Source of the DNA: JAGWGI01 sp050749785
GTDB taxonomy: Archaea > Micrarchaeota > Micrarchaeia > Micrarchaeales > CABMGC01
Assembly: GCA_050749785.1 (NCBI GenBank)
Contig: JBOGSA010000028.1
Coordinates: 1 to 13,600 of the forward strand
DNA: 13,600 nt
Direction: 5' to 3'
Shown here one piece after another: positions 13,055 to 13,600 of this stretch. The notes beneath the pieces are model-generated. The model was given only the letters and a program-made list of their open reading frames with translations, was not told the DNA's origin and did no database searches. Position 1 is the first letter of the stretch; each line of letters begins with the position of its first letter. A program made the translations under genes and the position numbers.

Positions 13055-13570
13055 ATGGGAAGGGTAGTCTATAAGGACCCGTGGATCACGATAAGGGAGG
13101 AGCGTGCCGTTGTGAGGGGTAAAAACATAGTTGTGCACAAATATTTGCGCAAGGATGTAGTAGTCATATTGCCAATAACTAAGAACGGGAATTTTTTAAT
13201 CGAGAAACAATACAGACATGGCCTGGGCAAGTGGTTGATTGAGTTCCCTGCAGGCACAATTGAAAAAGGCGAGAGCGCGATTTCCACAGCAAAGAGAGAG
13301 TTGGAGGAGGAAACGGGTTTTACTGCAAGCAAGATTACTTTCATGTTTAAACAATACGAGTCCCCGGCAGTCGGAAAGACGACTTTCAACTATTATTTTG
13401 CAACAGGGCTCAAGAAGGGAGGGAAAAGGCATTTTGACAATTCAGAGATGATAGAACTAACGGAGGTTGCCCCAAAAACATTTGACATAATGGTGAGGGA
13501 TAATAGAATAAAAGACCATAAGACAATATCCGCCTATCTCTACTATAAGGCATTCTTTGCCAAGAAGTGA
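13055..13570 (+). CDS. NUDIX hydrolase, ADP-ribose pyrophosphatase-like
   Basis: Predicted to hydrolyse a nucleoside diphosphate linked to another group, most likely ADP-ribose to AMP and ribose 5-phosphate, as a cytoplasmic housekeeping enzyme. From ATG 13055 (171 aa), the complete NUDIX box GX5EX7REUXEEXGU spans about residues 67-89 (GTIEKGE...RELEEETGF). It is preceded by EKQYRHGLG and EFPAG, which are typical of the ADP-ribose pyrophosphatase subgroup. Length fits the subgroup. A TTG codon directly before the ATG (13052) is open but less likely; the TATA region at 13016-13027 would give a leader of about 7 nt. A probable HAD hydrolase gene begins 4 nt after the stop. The substrate is inferred from subgroup motifs. 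Confidence 0.9.
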   Translation: MGRVVYKDPWITIREERAVVRGKNIVVHKYLRKDVVVILPITKNGNFLIEKQYRHGLGKWLIEFPAGTIEKGESAISTAKRELEEETGFTASKITFMFKQYESPAVGKTTFNYYFATGLKKGGKRHFDNSEMIELTEVAPKTFDIMVRDNRIKDHKTISAYLYYKAFFAKK

Positions 13571-13574
13571 CTTC

Positions 13575-13600
13575 ATGATAAAATGCATACTTTTCGATCT
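13575..13600 (+). CDS. start of a probable HAD-superfamily hydrolase (truncated by window edge)
   Basis: An ATG at 13575, 4 nt after the NUDIX stop, opens a frame encoding MIKCILFD before the window ends. This hydrophobic strand ending in Asp is the usual N-terminus of HAD-family phosphatases (ILFDLDGTL-type motif I), where the Asp is the nucleophile. Only eight complete codons are visible, so the family call is a pattern match. The tight spacing suggests co-transcription with the NUDIX gene. Confidence 0.5.

Noticed and set aside
1..13600. CRISPR array, rRNA gene, or known defence system
   Set aside because: No regularly spaced direct repeats, no rRNA-like stretches and no nuclease, restriction or toxin motifs were seen on either strand.

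Overview
The window looks archaeal. It carries a membrane-anchored LonB protease, the A subunit of DNA topoisomerase VI, a type IV pilus/archaellum-like secretion ATPase, isopentenyl phosphate kinase and a tRNA-Trp(CCA) interrupted by a bulge-helix-bulge intron. Most transcription units begin with a TATA-like box about 26 nt before a very short or absent leader. Compact genes, TTG starts, small orphan proteins and a Thr/Ser-rich surface protein fit a small-genome (DPANN, perhaps Micrarchaeota-like) lineage. That placement is inference from gene content; no marker in the window settles it. Topoisomerase VI argues against Thermoplasmatales, which use gyrase.

Layout. (1) 34-1067: an IS5-type insertion sequence with an intact DDE transposase on the minus strand, ending about 20 bp before the lonB TATA box. 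(2) 1123-4228, plus strand: lonB and top6A overlap by 20 bp. (3) 4308-4846, plus strand: two small orphan genes joined by a TTGA stop/start overlap. Their stop shares bases with the convergent gene that follows. (4) 4843-8190, minus strand: a tight unit of secretion ATPase, a previously missable 43-aa ORF and a 632-aa secreted, Thr/Ser-rich repeat protein. (5) 8248-10197, minus strand: a 103-aa orphan followed by two divergent tandem isopentenyl phosphate kinase paralogues. (6) 10299-10835, minus strand: type I isopentenyl diphosphate isomerase with its own promoter. (7) 10893-12784, minus strand: four unrecognised genes in two units. (8) 12839-12993, minus strand: intron-containing tRNA-Trp. 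(9) 13055-13600, plus strand: a NUDIX hydrolase divergent from the tRNA, then the first codons of a probable HAD-family hydrolase.

How it works together. The kinases and the isomerase give a coherent terminal step of archaeal isoprenoid synthesis: isopentenyl phosphate to IPP, then IPP to DMAPP, for membrane ether lipids. The ATPase, small ORF and surface glycoprotein form a plausible cell-surface assembly unit, but no membrane platform protein or pilin is present. LonB and topoisomerase VI are housekeeping functions sharing one transcript. The least explained parts are the duplicated kinase, the 43-aa ORF, the four-gene orphan block and the tRNA intron, which carries anticodon-complementary elements. 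No CRISPR array or defence system was seen. No stretch over 300 bases lacks a gene.
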